Assembly (NCBI GenBank): GCA_020072785.1
Contig: JAIQGG010000002.1
Coordinates: 62,001-126,000 of the forward strand
Direction of reading: 5' to 3'
From: Terriglobia bacterium
GTDB taxonomy: Bacteria > Acidobacteriota > Terriglobia > Acidiferrales > UBA7541
Length of the DNA stretch: 64,000 nt
Shown here: positions 54,536-63,314 of the stretch, piece by piece
Layout: each line of letters begins with the position of its first letter
How positions within the stretch are numbered: the first letter of the stretch is position 1
The notes under the pieces: generated by a model
What the model was told of the DNA's origin: nothing
Databases searched by the model: none
What the model saw: the letters and a program-made list of their open reading frames with translations, nothing else
Position numbers and translations under genes: made by a program

Positions 54536-54541
54536 TATACT
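54536..54541 (+). promoter_or_regulatory. Possible extended -10 promoter
   Basis: TGCTATACT (TG, one base, then TATACT) in the 365-base gap 54446-54810, about 270 bases before the next gene. No convincing -35. Apart from this and the repeat at 54702 the gap looks empty. Confidence 0.35.
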
Positions 54542-54701
54542 GCTTGGTGTAGGCAAAGGATTTATCCGTATTTCTCTACGGATGGTCAATTGCTCTATTT
54601 GCTTAGCGCGAGTCCTCTGTTTGTTCCGCAGCAGATTTGCTGACGGAGGGGTCCTCGCAGGCTTTCCAGGCCGGGGCCTGAGAAGCAGCAAGAAGGGAAG
54701 T

Positions 54702-54718
54702 TGACCGCGTGGCGGTCA
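54702..54718. repeat. Palindromic element upstream of the large PilZ protein gene
   Basis: Core TGACCGCGTGGCGGTCA (loop GTG), reverse orientation by its flanks. The stem is kept; the loop differs from the usual GAA. Confidence 0.88.
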
Positions 54719-54810
54719 CACAGGGAAGGGTCCGGGATGCAGGTAAGGCAGCCCAGATATTGCGCCAGGAAGCAGAAATCACACAGGCGCAGGGATTCAC
54801 GGTGTCCCCG

Positions 54811-57399
54811 ATGAAAGAACTGCCGGCAATGATGGAGGATGTGCCGACGCTGGTCGCAGAGCCGCTGCGCATGGGCGAGACGCGCCGGCGCGAGGTGCAC
54901 GTCGCGAAGGTGCAGCGTGCGCTACGCTCTCTGCAGATCCTGCTGCGTTCCACGCGGCTCTATCAGAAAGACCACCCGCAGACGATGGAAAGCCTGGATG
55001 CCGCCTACGAAGCATTGCGCGACGTGGCCGGCAGCCTGAACGGGCTGGAACTGCGCCTGGAGCGCGGCGGGGTCCTGGTGCCCAAGCTGGGCCCGGCGCC
55101 GCTGCCGGATGGACGCGGCGAATTGGCGTCGCTGGCGGACGATCTGCAGCGCGCGGGCATTAACGCTCTGTTCTTCGCAGAAAAATTCCACGTCGGCGAA
55201 TTGGACACCTTCGCGCGCCTGATGCACGCGCCGCCGCAACGCGCGGAAGAGAAAGCGATGAACCAGAGCGGTGCGGGCCCCTGGGCGGCGCGCCTGGCGG
55301 AGAATTGTGTGGAAGGAATCCTGGTCAACGCCCAGAGTGAGCGGACCGTGGATTCGGTGCTGGCGAGCCTGGTGGCCGCGCTGGTGGCCTACGGCGGAAG
55401 CGCGCCGCAGGACGGCGGGGATCACACGCCCTTCAGCGCGCCGCACGTGGAAGATCTCGTACCCGCGCTGCGCCTGCTGGCCCGCCTGACGCCGCCGCTG
55501 GAAGCGGCGCGCGGGCTTTCCGCGGAGGACGCGGCGCGGGCCATCCATGCGGTGCTGGAACAGACCAGCAAGGCCACCGTGCGCCTGCTTTTCAGCACGA
55601 TCTCTCAGTATGCGCCGCGCGATGCCGAGCGCGCGCAGCCCTACCTGCTGCGGCTTTCCGAGAGCCTGGTGCTGGAATTCCTGGGCGCGGAATTTGCCGC
55701 CGGAACGCTGGCCGCGGCCGGCGTGCGGCCGCTGTTCCAGCATTTGGGCGACGTACTGGTGTCTGCGGGCGCCTACGGCGGTCCGCATGCCTCGCAGCAT
55801 CTTTCCGCGCTGGCCATGGAATGGGCCAAGGAAGCGCACCGCGAGCAGCTCATCGAGCGCTTCTGGTCGGAGCTGCCGGCACGGGAACGCTCCGCGACGC
55901 TGCGCGGGCCGGAGATCTGGTGCGTGCCGGTCTCGGCGTTGCGCCGCACGCTGCGCCATCTTTCGGACGCCGGAGCCGATGCGCCGCGGCGCGAAGCGCG
56001 CAGCATTCTGCTGAACTATGCACGAGGTCTCGCACTGACGGATCCCCTGGCGCGGCGTACGGTGGCCGCGGGCCTGGTGGAACTGACGCCCCTTCTGGAA
56101 TCTCTGTGGCCCAATCAGCTTCCCGAGGACTTGAGCCGCGGGGCGCTGACGGCCCTGGAGAAAGAAACGATCCCCGAGAACGGGGCGCTGCTGGCGGCTT
56201 TCCTGGAGACGCTGGGCGGCATCGCCGTCACCCGCGCGGACTTTGCGGGTTTCGAAGCGATCCTGGCGGGGCTGGAGAAGGCGCCGCGCGATAGCGAACA
56301 CGGGCACATGGCGGCGCTGGCGGAACGTCTGGTAGCGCAGGACCGCTGGCTGCTGCTGGTGGATGCCGCGCTGGCCAACCGCGCTCTCGATCCCATCGTG
56401 CCGCGCCTGCTACAGCGCGATCCGGAGCGCCTGCTGGACCGCCTGGCGCTGCTGCTGACCGAGCCCCGCGGCCAGGAGCAAGTGCCGGCCATGGCGCGGC
56501 TGCTGCGCGCGATCGGCGTGCCGGTGCTGGGCTTGCTCGAGGCCCGGCTGTATGAAGCGCGCCGGCAACGCGTGCTGGCGGCGATCAAGCTGCTCTCCGC
56601 CACCGACGCCGACCGGCTGCTGCGCGCGCTGCCTCGTGCGCTGGCGAGCTGGGAATGGAATCTGCAGGACTTGGCGGTATCCGAGCTGGCGCGGCCGGCC
56701 AACGCGGCTTCCGCGGTCAGCACCGCGTTCGTTTTTTCGGCGCTGCTCGCGGAAGCCCATCCGCTGGTCGTGCCGATGATGATCGACCACATCGGCGTGA
56801 CCCAGGAGATGACGGCATTGGCCACCCTGATGGAGATTGCCGCCGGCGAGCACACCGTCCTGCGCGATCTTTTTGTGCGCATCAAGGCCATCGAGGCCCT
56901 CGGCCGCATGCGCGCGGGGGAAGCCGTGGGACTGCTGCACGAACTGGCCGAGGGCCGCGACGGCTTGAGCTATGCCGAGCCCGGCGGGCTGCGCGCCGCG
57001 GCCGATGAAGCCCTGGCGCTGATCGAGAACCGCCCGTCTTCCGCGCGCGTGCGCGCGGCCTATGAAACCCTAGGACAGATGAACCAGCCGTTCCCGGTGC
57101 CACGGCGCTACACTCGCGTGGCCCTGGAATCCCCGCTGACGGCGCAGATCGCAGGGCCGCAGTCCAGCTCCGCGCGCGTGCGCACCATCAGCCTGGGCGG
57201 CGCCTATCTGGAATCTCCCCGCAAGCTGGCGGTGGGCGACTCCATCCAGCTGGAGATGCGCGCGGGTATGCGCAAGATCCACTGCACCGCCGTGGTGCGC
57301 ACCGCCGGTCCGGACGGCAGCGGCATCGAGATCGTGCACATGAAGGAAGACGACCGCGAGAAACTGCGTCGCCTGGTACATCGCCACCTGGATACCTGA
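54811..57399 (+). CDS. Large helical-repeat protein with C-terminal PilZ domain
   Basis: An 862-residue cytoplasmic-looking protein. The N-terminal 160 residues are helical (KVQRALRSLQILLRSTRLYQKDHPQT). A long middle section of helical repeats (Ala- and Leu-rich, HEAT-like in appearance) covers about residues 180-740. The C-terminal 100 residues form a PilZ domain with VRTISLGGAYLESPRKLAVGD and CTAVVRTAGPDGSGIEIVHM, the likely c-di-GMP site, preceded by RYTRVALESPL. The repeat type needs a profile search. ATG at 54811; a nearby MMEDV is possible. It follows the PEGA kinase on the same strand, and both may act in surface signalling. Confidence 0.78.
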   Translation: MKELPAMMEDVPTLVAEPLRMGETRRREVHVAKVQRALRSLQILLRSTRLYQKDHPQTMESLDAAYEALRDVAGSLNGLELRLERGGVLVPKLGPAPLPDGRGELASLADDLQRAGINALFFAEKFHVGELDTFARLMHAPPQRAEEKAMNQSGAGPWAARLAENCVEGILVNAQSERTVDSVLASLVAALVAYGGSAPQDGGDHTPFSAPHVEDLVPALRLLARLTPPLEAARGLSAEDAARAIHAVLEQTSKATVRLLFSTISQYAPRDAERAQPYLLRLSESLVLEFLGAEFAAGTLAAAGVRPLFQHLGDVLVSAGAYGGPHASQHLSALAMEWAKEAHREQLIERFWSELPARERSATLRGPEIWCVPVSALRRTLRHLSDAGADAPRREARSILLNYARGLALTDPLARRTVAAGLVELTPLLESLWPNQLPEDLSRGALTALEKETIPENGALLAAFLETLGGIAVTRADFAGFEAILAGLEKAPRDSEHGHMAALAERLVAQDRWLLLVDAALANRALDPIVPRLLQRDPERLLDRLALLLTEPRGQEQVPAMARLLRAIGVPVLGLLEARLYEARRQRVLAAIKLLSATDADRLLRALPRALASWEWNLQDLAVSELARPANAASAVSTAFVFSALLAEAHPLVVPMMIDHIGVTQEMTALATLMEIAAGEHTVLRDLFVRIKAIEALGRMRAGEAVGLLHELAEGRDGLSYAEPGGLRAAADEALALIENRPSSARVRAAYETLGQMNQPFPVPRRYTRVALESPLTAQIAGPQSSSARVRTISLGGAYLESPRKLAVGDSIQLEMRAGMRKIHCTAVVRTAGPDGSGIEIVHMKEDDREKLRRLVHRHLDT

Positions 57400-57581
57400 G
57401 CGCGCGGCTCGAATTCTCCCGCGTTTCCCCGGAAAAATAGACCGGGCTACTCCACAAGCGGACGCCGGCCCCTGCGTCTGCGGCCCTTGGCCGTCCTGCG
57501 CACGGGGGCCGAGCGTATGCACCGACGTTTCATTCGACAGCCAGGTGAAAATCCGGCAAGCTTCTGGCAGGAGAGCGAAGA

Positions 57582-57890
57582 ATGACCGTGCAAACCTGGA
57601 TTGCCATCGTCGGGAATTGCGCCGCGGTGTGCACCACCGGCGCCTTTGTGCCCCAGGTCTGGAAGATCTGGAAGCAGGGCGGGCGCGACCTGTCCTACTC
57701 CATGCTGTACATCTACTTGCTCGGCGTGCTGCTGTGGCTGATCTATGGCCTGCTTCTGCGCGCGGAGGCCGTGATCCTGGCCAATGCGGCCACGCTGCTG
57801 CTGGTGCTGGCCGCATTGGTTCTCAAGCTGCGCGCCGAGCGCCGCGCCGCGCACCCGCCGGCCGCCAGGGCTGGGGTGTCTGCTTCGTAG
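57582..57890 (+). CDS. SemiSWEET-like small membrane transporter
   Basis: A 102-residue, three-helix protein. The first helix contains the PQ motif (TTGAFVPQVWKIWKQGGRDLS), the second YSMLYIYLLGVLLWLIYGLLLR, the third ANAATLLLVLAALVLKL. This is the SemiSWEET/PQ-loop half-transporter layout, which works as a dimer in sugar transport. The last 15 residues are a short tail. The start is supported by GGCAGGAGAGCG. The substrate is unknown. It lies between the large PilZ protein and the Oar-type receptor. Confidence 0.82.
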   Translation: MTVQTWIAIVGNCAAVCTTGAFVPQVWKIWKQGGRDLSYSMLYIYLLGVLLWLIYGLLLRAEAVILANAATLLLVLAALVLKLRAERRAAHPPAARAGVSAS

Positions 57891-57920
57891 TCCATTCGCC
57901 GCGCCCCCAAAAGATTCCTA

Positions 57921-57949
57921 TTGAAAAGCGCCCGTGGTTGCAGTAAAAG
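57921..57949 (+). promoter_or_regulatory. Weak possible promoter before the second Oar-type receptor
   Basis: TTGAAA at 57921-57926, 17 bases, TAAAAG at 57944-57949, about 95 bases before the receptor start. Only a moderate match. Confidence 0.3.
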
Positions 57950-58044
57950 CCGAGTATTCATTCGCTTACGCCTTAGGGAGCGAACAGGTCTGCAAACCGT
58001 AGCGGGGTAGCGGAAAACGGACGAGATCGTTGGAGGAGGGTGGC

Positions 58045-61000
58045 ATGCATTGCTCAAAGCGTATGCTGGCCGTTCTGTTGGTGTGTGTGGTGGCGCTGTT
58101 CTTTGCCGGAACTGCGGCGGCGCAGAGAAACACGGCGGATCTTTCGGGAACGATTTCCGACCCGCAGGGGCTGGCGGTAAAAGGCGCGAAGGTGACGGTG
58201 ACCAGCCTGAGCACCGGCGCCGAGCGCACCACCGTCGCCGATGAAAGCGGCCGCTACAGCCTGGTGGGCTTGCCCCCGGGCAAATTCAAACTGACCGTGG
58301 AAGGCGGGGCCAGCTTCGCGGCCTTTGAGAATCCCGAGCTGGTGCTGACGGTCGGCGAAGCGGCCACCTTCGACCTGCAACTCCAACTCCGCGGGGTGCA
58401 GCAGACGGTGACGGTGACCACGGAAACCGCGCCCATCGAGACCACTAAGACGGAAAGCTCCCAGACCGTGGAGCAGCGGCGCATCGATAACCTGCCCATC
58501 AACGGCCGCAACTATATCAACTTTACCCTGACCAGTTCACAGACCAGCCGCGACGTGGCGCCCTCCATCGGCCCCGCGCCGACCAGCGGCCTGAACGTCG
58601 GCGGGCAGCGCGGCCGCTCCAATCAGGTCAACGTGGACGGCGCGGACGCCGTGGATAACTCGATCAACGGCATCCGGGCCACCGTCTCGCAGGAGGCGGT
58701 GCAGGAGTTCCAGCTCATTCTGAGCAACTACAACGCCGAGTACGGCCGTGCCACCGGCGGCGTGGTGAACATCGTCACCAAGAGCGGCGGCAACGACGTG
58801 CACGGTAACCTCTTCGGCTATTTGCGCAACAAGTCGTTCCAGGCGCGCAACGCCTTCTCGGGGCAGGTGGATACCGCCACCGGCAATCTGATACCAGTCA
58901 AGCAGGCCTACACCCGCGTACAGGCAGGAGCCACGCTGGGCGGGCCCATCAAGAAGGACAAGTCCTTCTACTTCTTCTCCTACGAATACACGCAGCGCGA
59001 GGAGACCGGCTTCTCCAGCATCGGCCAGAACAATTTCGACCTTGCGCCGTTTCAGTGTGGAGGGTGCGGGCTGCAAGGTCTTCTCCTGACCGGGCCGCAG
59101 ACGACAGCGGTAAACAGTCTTTTGGGGGCGGGCCAGGTGGCGCTTGCCGGGGAGTATGCCACCATCCTGGGATCGGCCTCGAGCGTGGCCCTGAACAAGA
59201 CCGACTACGGCGCCCTGGCGTCGACATTGTCCGGCGGCTCCCTAAACCCATACATCGTGCCGGGAGAATTTTCGTTTCCAGTGCCTTGCCCCCTGGGTCA
59301 GACCATCAATGCAGTGTTCTGTGGCGGATTTGCGGCAGTCGGGCCGGGTGGCTCCGTCGTTCCGGCTGGAATCGCGCCGCTGCCGGCGTCATACGTCGGC
59401 CTGATGTCCCTGCGTGGCAACTTCCCGGTGATGGAAAAGACCAGTCTGTGGTCGGGCCGCCTGGACCAGCGTTGGAACAACCACAATACCTCCTTCCTGC
59501 GCGTGGGCGTTTCCCCCTCGCTGGTGACCGGGATTCAGACCACTTCCCAGAACCAGGTCTTCGGACAGAACTCCGGATCGCGCACCGGCATGAACCAGAG
59601 CCGCGACGTTTCCGGCACCTTCCAGCACGACACCATCATCGGCGACCGGACCTTCAACCAGTTCCGCTTTCAGTTCGCGCGCCGCGGCCTGCATTACGGC
59701 TATTCGAAACTTCCCGGCGGCGACCAGCTCGGCGTGAACATACCGGGCTATGCCTACTTCGGGCGGGAGCCGTACTCCACGGTGGATCGCATCGAGCGGC
59801 GCTGGGAGTGGACCGACAACATCACCTTGGTGCGCGGCAATCACACCTTCAAGATGGGCGGGGACGTGAACTATATACAGTTGCGCACCTCCAAACCCAC
59901 CATTTTCCAGCTCGACTTCGGCGGGGTGGCCAACTTCGGCGCGAACCCCATCTCCACGGTTACTGGCGGATTAATACCGGATTCGGTGGGGGGAATCAAT
60001 CTGCCCGGCACCACCGCCGTGCAGTCCTACGGCCTGGGCCTTCCCACCACCTACATCCAGGGAATCGGAGCCGCCAACCGCCCCCTCAATAACATCCCCC
60101 TGGGCTTTTTCGCGCAGGATAGCTGGCGGATAACCCGTAAGCTGACCCTGAACTATGGCGTGCGCTACGATGTCGAGCTCACGCCGATCTTCCCGGCGGC
60201 GACTGCGGTGAACCAGGCGGCGGAACAGGCCCTGGGCATCGTGGAAGGAATCCCGCGCGACAAGAATAACGTGGCTCCGCGCATCGGCCTGGCCTGGGAT
60301 CCCAAGGGCGACGGCAAGACCGTGATCCGCGCCGGCTACGGTATCTTCTACGATCATCCCCTGCTGGCAGTGGCCTTCGACGCGATCACCGTGGATGGCG
60401 GCCAGTCCGTGCAACTGATCTCCGGCGGGGGCGCCCCCTCCGCCTGCGGCCTGGTGACACTTGCGTGCGGCGGCGGCCTGGACAGCCCCGCAAATCTCAA
60501 TGGTTCTTCGATCTTCCAGGGCGTGCTGAACTCTCTGCCCAGCATGTACTATCAGCCGAACCAGCAGCGCTTCGATCCCTTTGGCACGAATTCCTTGTTT
60601 GCCAACCAGAACTTCCTGACGGCGGGCTTCCCGCTTTCGGCTCTGCCGTTCAACTTGCCGGTGTCTAAGGATTTCAAATTTGCCTATGCCCAGCAATCGA
60701 ACTTGACGGTCGAGCGGGAGATAGCCGGGTCGTGGAAGATCAGCGTGGGCTATCAGTATACGCACGCGATCCACCTGAACCGCCCGGTGGACATTAACCC
60801 CACGGACCCGCAGTTGCTGACGCAGAACTTCGTCAATGCGGAGGTGGCAGGTCTCAATTTCAGCAGCCCGGCCACGGTAGTCGCTCCGGCCGCCTCTTTT
60901 GGGTCGACACCGACCACCTGCGGCGTGAACGTCATCGCTCCGCAGGTTCTGGGTGTGCTCTTTGGCTGCCCGGTGGCTGCGCTCGACGGACAGTTTCTCG

Positions 61001-61926
61001 GCACGGCGGCGGCATTCAATTTCTTCCGCCCGTCCGGACCCAATCCGTCCTTCGGAGGGTTACCAGCCTATCCTGGGCTTGTTACCTTGGCGGGACTCGC
61101 CGGCTATCCCACAGGTAAAGGCGCGCCCGTGCCCTTCAACAGCGTGGATGCCCAGATGTCCAACGGCAATTCGGTCTATCACGGGCTGACGGTCAACGTG
61201 ACCAAGCGCTTCTCCAAGGGCTTCGAACTGCTCTCCAGTTACACCTGGTCGCACACCATCGACGACTCGATTGACTTGCAGTCTCCTCTCGAGCCGCAGG
61301 ACAGCCGCTTCCCCAACCTGGAACGCGGCAATTCCAATCTCGACCAGCGCCACCGCTGGGTCACCAGCGCCGTCTATCAGAGCCCCAGCGCCAAGAGCGG
61401 CGACAGCTTCTGGAAGCATTTCCTGGGAGACTTCTCGGTGGCCCCCATCGTCGAGGTTTCCTCCGGGCGGCCCTACACGATTATCACCGGTGTGGATTAC
61501 CGGCTGGGCCTGGGGGCCTCGAACGGCCGGCCTTCCGTGGGCTCCGGCGCCGTCACGGCCACCTCGCCGTACATTCCCGGCGTGACCTTTACGCTCCCGA
61601 ACTCCTGCCTTACAAGCAGCGGCGCTTCGTTCAGCGTGCCCGGAGTGACAACCTTGGGCTACGGCTGCAACGGCAATCTCAGCCGCAATGCCTTCGTCGC
61701 CCCCAATTTCTTCCAGTGGGACCTGCGCGTCTCCAAGCGGGTGCCCTTCGGCGAGCGCTTTAAGCTGGACCTGATCGCCGACGCCTTCAATCTGTTCAAC
61801 CGCACCAACGTTGCGGCAGTGAACCAGCTCTGCAGCCCGGCGGCCGGCTCAACGTGCACGGCGGGCGCGCCCGCGGCCGCCAGCGACGCGCGGCAATTCC
61901 AGTTCGCGCTGAAACTGAACTGGTAG
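58045..61926 (+). CDS. Oar-type TonB-dependent receptor with carboxypeptidase-regulatory-like domain (second)
   Basis: A 1293-residue outer-membrane receptor. Signal peptide residues 1-27 (CSKRMLAVLLVCVVALFFAGTAAAQ). The beta sandwich (about 28-115) has GTISDPQGLAVKGAKVTVTSLSTG and GKFKLTVEGGASFA. The plug region has NLPINGRNYINFTLTSSQ and ATGGVVNIVTKSGGN. The barrel carries large loops with several Cys (QCGGCGLQG, PCPLGQTINAVFCGG) and ends in FALKLNW. The ATG at 58045 has GGAGGAGGG immediately upstream. It is paralogous in type to the receptor at 19118. Substrate unknown; no neighbouring binding protein. A terminator follows. Confidence 0.9.
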   Translation: MHCSKRMLAVLLVCVVALFFAGTAAAQRNTADLSGTISDPQGLAVKGAKVTVTSLSTGAERTTVADESGRYSLVGLPPGKFKLTVEGGASFAAFENPELVLTVGEAATFDLQLQLRGVQQTVTVTTETAPIETTKTESSQTVEQRRIDNLPINGRNYINFTLTSSQTSRDVAPSIGPAPTSGLNVGGQRGRSNQVNVDGADAVDNSINGIRATVSQEAVQEFQLILSNYNAEYGRATGGVVNIVTKSGGNDVHGNLFGYLRNKSFQARNAFSGQVDTATGNLIPVKQAYTRVQAGATLGGPIKKDKSFYFFSYEYTQREETGFSSIGQNNFDLAPFQCGGCGLQGLLLTGPQTTAVNSLLGAGQVALAGEYATILGSASSVALNKTDYGALASTLSGGSLNPYIVPGEFSFPVPCPLGQTINAVFCGGFAAVGPGGSVVPAGIAPLPASYVGLMSLRGNFPVMEKTSLWSGRLDQRWNNHNTSFLRVGVSPSLVTGIQTTSQNQVFGQNSGSRTGMNQSRDVSGTFQHDTIIGDRTFNQFRFQFARRGLHYGYSKLPGGDQLGVNIPGYAYFGREPYSTVDRIERRWEWTDNITLVRGNHTFKMGGDVNYIQLRTSKPTIFQLDFGGVANFGANPISTVTGGLIPDSVGGINLPGTTAVQSYGLGLPTTYIQGIGAANRPLNNIPLGFFAQDSWRITRKLTLNYGVRYDVELTPIFPAATAVNQAAEQALGIVEGIPRDKNNVAPRIGLAWDPKGDGKTVIRAGYGIFYDHPLLAVAFDAITVDGGQSVQLISGGGAPSACGLVTLACGGGLDSPANLNGSSIFQGVLNSLPSMYYQPNQQRFDPFGTNSLFANQNFLTAGFPLSALPFNLPVSKDFKFAYAQQSNLTVEREIAGSWKISVGYQYTHAIHLNRPVDINPTDPQLLTQNFVNAEVAGLNFSSPATVVAPAASFGSTPTTCGVNVIAPQVLGVLFGCPVAALDGQFLGTAAAFNFFRPSGPNPSFGGLPAYPGLVTLAGLAGYPTGKGAPVPFNSVDAQMSNGNSVYHGLTVNVTKRFSKGFELLSSYTWSHTIDDSIDLQSPLEPQDSRFPNLERGNSNLDQRHRWVTSAVYQSPSAKSGDSFWKHFLGDFSVAPIVEVSSGRPYTIITGVDYRLGLGASNGRPSVGSGAVTATSPYIPGVTFTLPNSCLTSSGASFSVPGVTTLGYGCNGNLSRNAFVAPNFFQWDLRVSKRVPFGERFKLDLIADAFNLFNRTNVAAVNQLCSPAAGSTCTAGAPAAASDARQFQFALKLNW

Positions 61927-61966
61927 AAGAAAAGGAAGTTGAAAGTCGAAAGTTAAAAGTCAAAAG

Positions 61967-61999
61967 AGGGCTTCCTGGTCCAACTGGGAAGCCCTTTTT
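61967..61999 (+). terminator. Terminator after the second Oar-type receptor
   Basis: AGGGCTTCC (61967-61975) and GGAAGCCCT (61987-61995) form a nine-pair stem, followed by TTTTT. The A/T-rich lead is typical of intrinsic terminators. Confidence 0.85.
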
Positions 62000-62076
62000 A
62001 CTTTCCGGGGTTTTCAGAATTGCGCTCCTGCGAGTAGAGTAGGGAAGCCGTTTCCCGCGAGGGAGTTGGAGAAACG

Positions 62077-63210
62077 ATGAACGCAGTATGGATCGTGCTG
62101 GCGGTTGTGGTGGCGCTGCTCGTGCTCTGGCAGGTGCTGCAGAGCAGGCAAAGCCGGAGGCGCGAGGAAGAGGCGCGCGCGCGCAGCGAACAGCTGCAGC
62201 GCGACCTGCAGACGCTCGCCGGGCAGACGCAGAATTTCAGCCAGCAGATCGGGCAGATGCAGCAGAGCGTGGCGCAGCGGCTGGAGTCGGTGACCCAGGC
62301 GCTGCACAAGGGCGTGACCGATTCCGCGAATATCTCCGCGGCGGCTCAGGCGGCGATGAGCGGCGAGCTGAAAAACTCCCGCGAGATGATCGGGCAGATC
62401 CAGAAGCAACTGGGCGAGGTGCAGGAGGCCGGGCGCGAGATGTCCCAGGCCACGCAGACCCTGCAGCACATTCTGGGCGGGGCCAAGTCCCGCGGGTCGC
62501 TGGGCGAAGTGACCCTGGAGCGGCTGCTCGAGGATTCGCTGCCCTCCGCGCAGTACGCCATGCAGTACCGCTTCGCCAGCGGGGAGGCCGCCGACGCGGT
62601 CATCTTCCTGCGCGACAAGAAGCTCATGGCCATCGATTCCAAGTTTCCCCTGGATGCCTACCGCCGCCTGAGCGCCGAGGGTGACGAGGCGCGCCGCGCC
62701 TTTGCCACCGCGGTGAAGGGCCACGCCGACTCCATCGGCAAAAAATATATCGTGCCGAACGAGGGCACGCTGGATGTGGCGCTGATGTTCGTGCCCTCGG
62801 AAGCCGTCTACTACGAGATGCTGATGACCGAGGACAGCAAGGGACTGCAACTGGACGCCTACTGCCGGGAGAGAAAAGTCATCGCCGTATCTCCGAACAC
62901 TCTCTACGCGCACCTGTGCGTGATTTCCATGGGGCTGCGCGGCCTGCAGATCGAGGAAAACGCCAAGCGCCTGGTCGCCGGCCTCTCCGGGATGCAGAAG
63001 CAAATGGACACCTTCACGGAAGTGTTCGAGAAGCTGGGCACGCACCTGAAGAACGCGCAGCAGAGCTACAGCGACGCGGACAAGCGCTTCGAGAAGGTGC
63101 ACAACACGCTAGGCGGAATGCTGGGCACGGAAACCGCGGGTGCGCTGGGCGAAGCGGGGCCCGGCGAGCTGTCCTTGCCGCCGGCGAAAAACGCCAAGCA
63201 GATCGCCTAG
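62077..63210 (+). CDS. rmuC: DNA recombination protein RmuC
   Basis: Predicted nuclease-like protein linked to limiting recombination between inverted repeats. The protein has 377 residues: one N-terminal helix (VWIVLAVVVALLVLWQVL, residues 4-21), a coiled coil (about 22-140), then the RmuC core with RGSLGEVTLERLLEDSLP, ADAVIFLRDKKLMAIDSKFPLDAY and VMLMFVPSEAVYYEML. The core matches a restriction-endonuclease-like fold. GAGGGAGTTGGAG lies before the ATG. It stands alone after the receptor. An RmuC in a genome carrying many palindromes is noteworthy but of unproven meaning. Confidence 0.93.
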   Translation: MNAVWIVLAVVVALLVLWQVLQSRQSRRREEEARARSEQLQRDLQTLAGQTQNFSQQIGQMQQSVAQRLESVTQALHKGVTDSANISAAAQAAMSGELKNSREMIGQIQKQLGEVQEAGREMSQATQTLQHILGGAKSRGSLGEVTLERLLEDSLPSAQYAMQYRFASGEAADAVIFLRDKKLMAIDSKFPLDAYRRLSAEGDEARRAFATAVKGHADSIGKKYIVPNEGTLDVALMFVPSEAVYYEMLMTEDSKGLQLDAYCRERKVIAVSPNTLYAHLCVISMGLRGLQIEENAKRLVAGLSGMQKQMDTFTEVFEKLGTHLKNAQQSYSDADKRFEKVHNTLGGMLGTETAGALGEAGPGELSLPPAKNAKQIA

Positions 63211-63314
63211 TCCTCCTGGAAAAATCAAATACCGCAAAGAGTTGTCTGGCCGGAGTGCGTGCGGAAGTCCGCCGGCTGCCGCAGTCTTGCGGTGCGACCG
63301 GGGCGGAGGAGAGG

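Noticed and set aside
54446-54810. Hidden small gene in the gap before the large PilZ protein
   Set aside because: An in-frame extension from a GTG inside the palindrome at 54702 exists, but it has no ribosome binding site and no family support.
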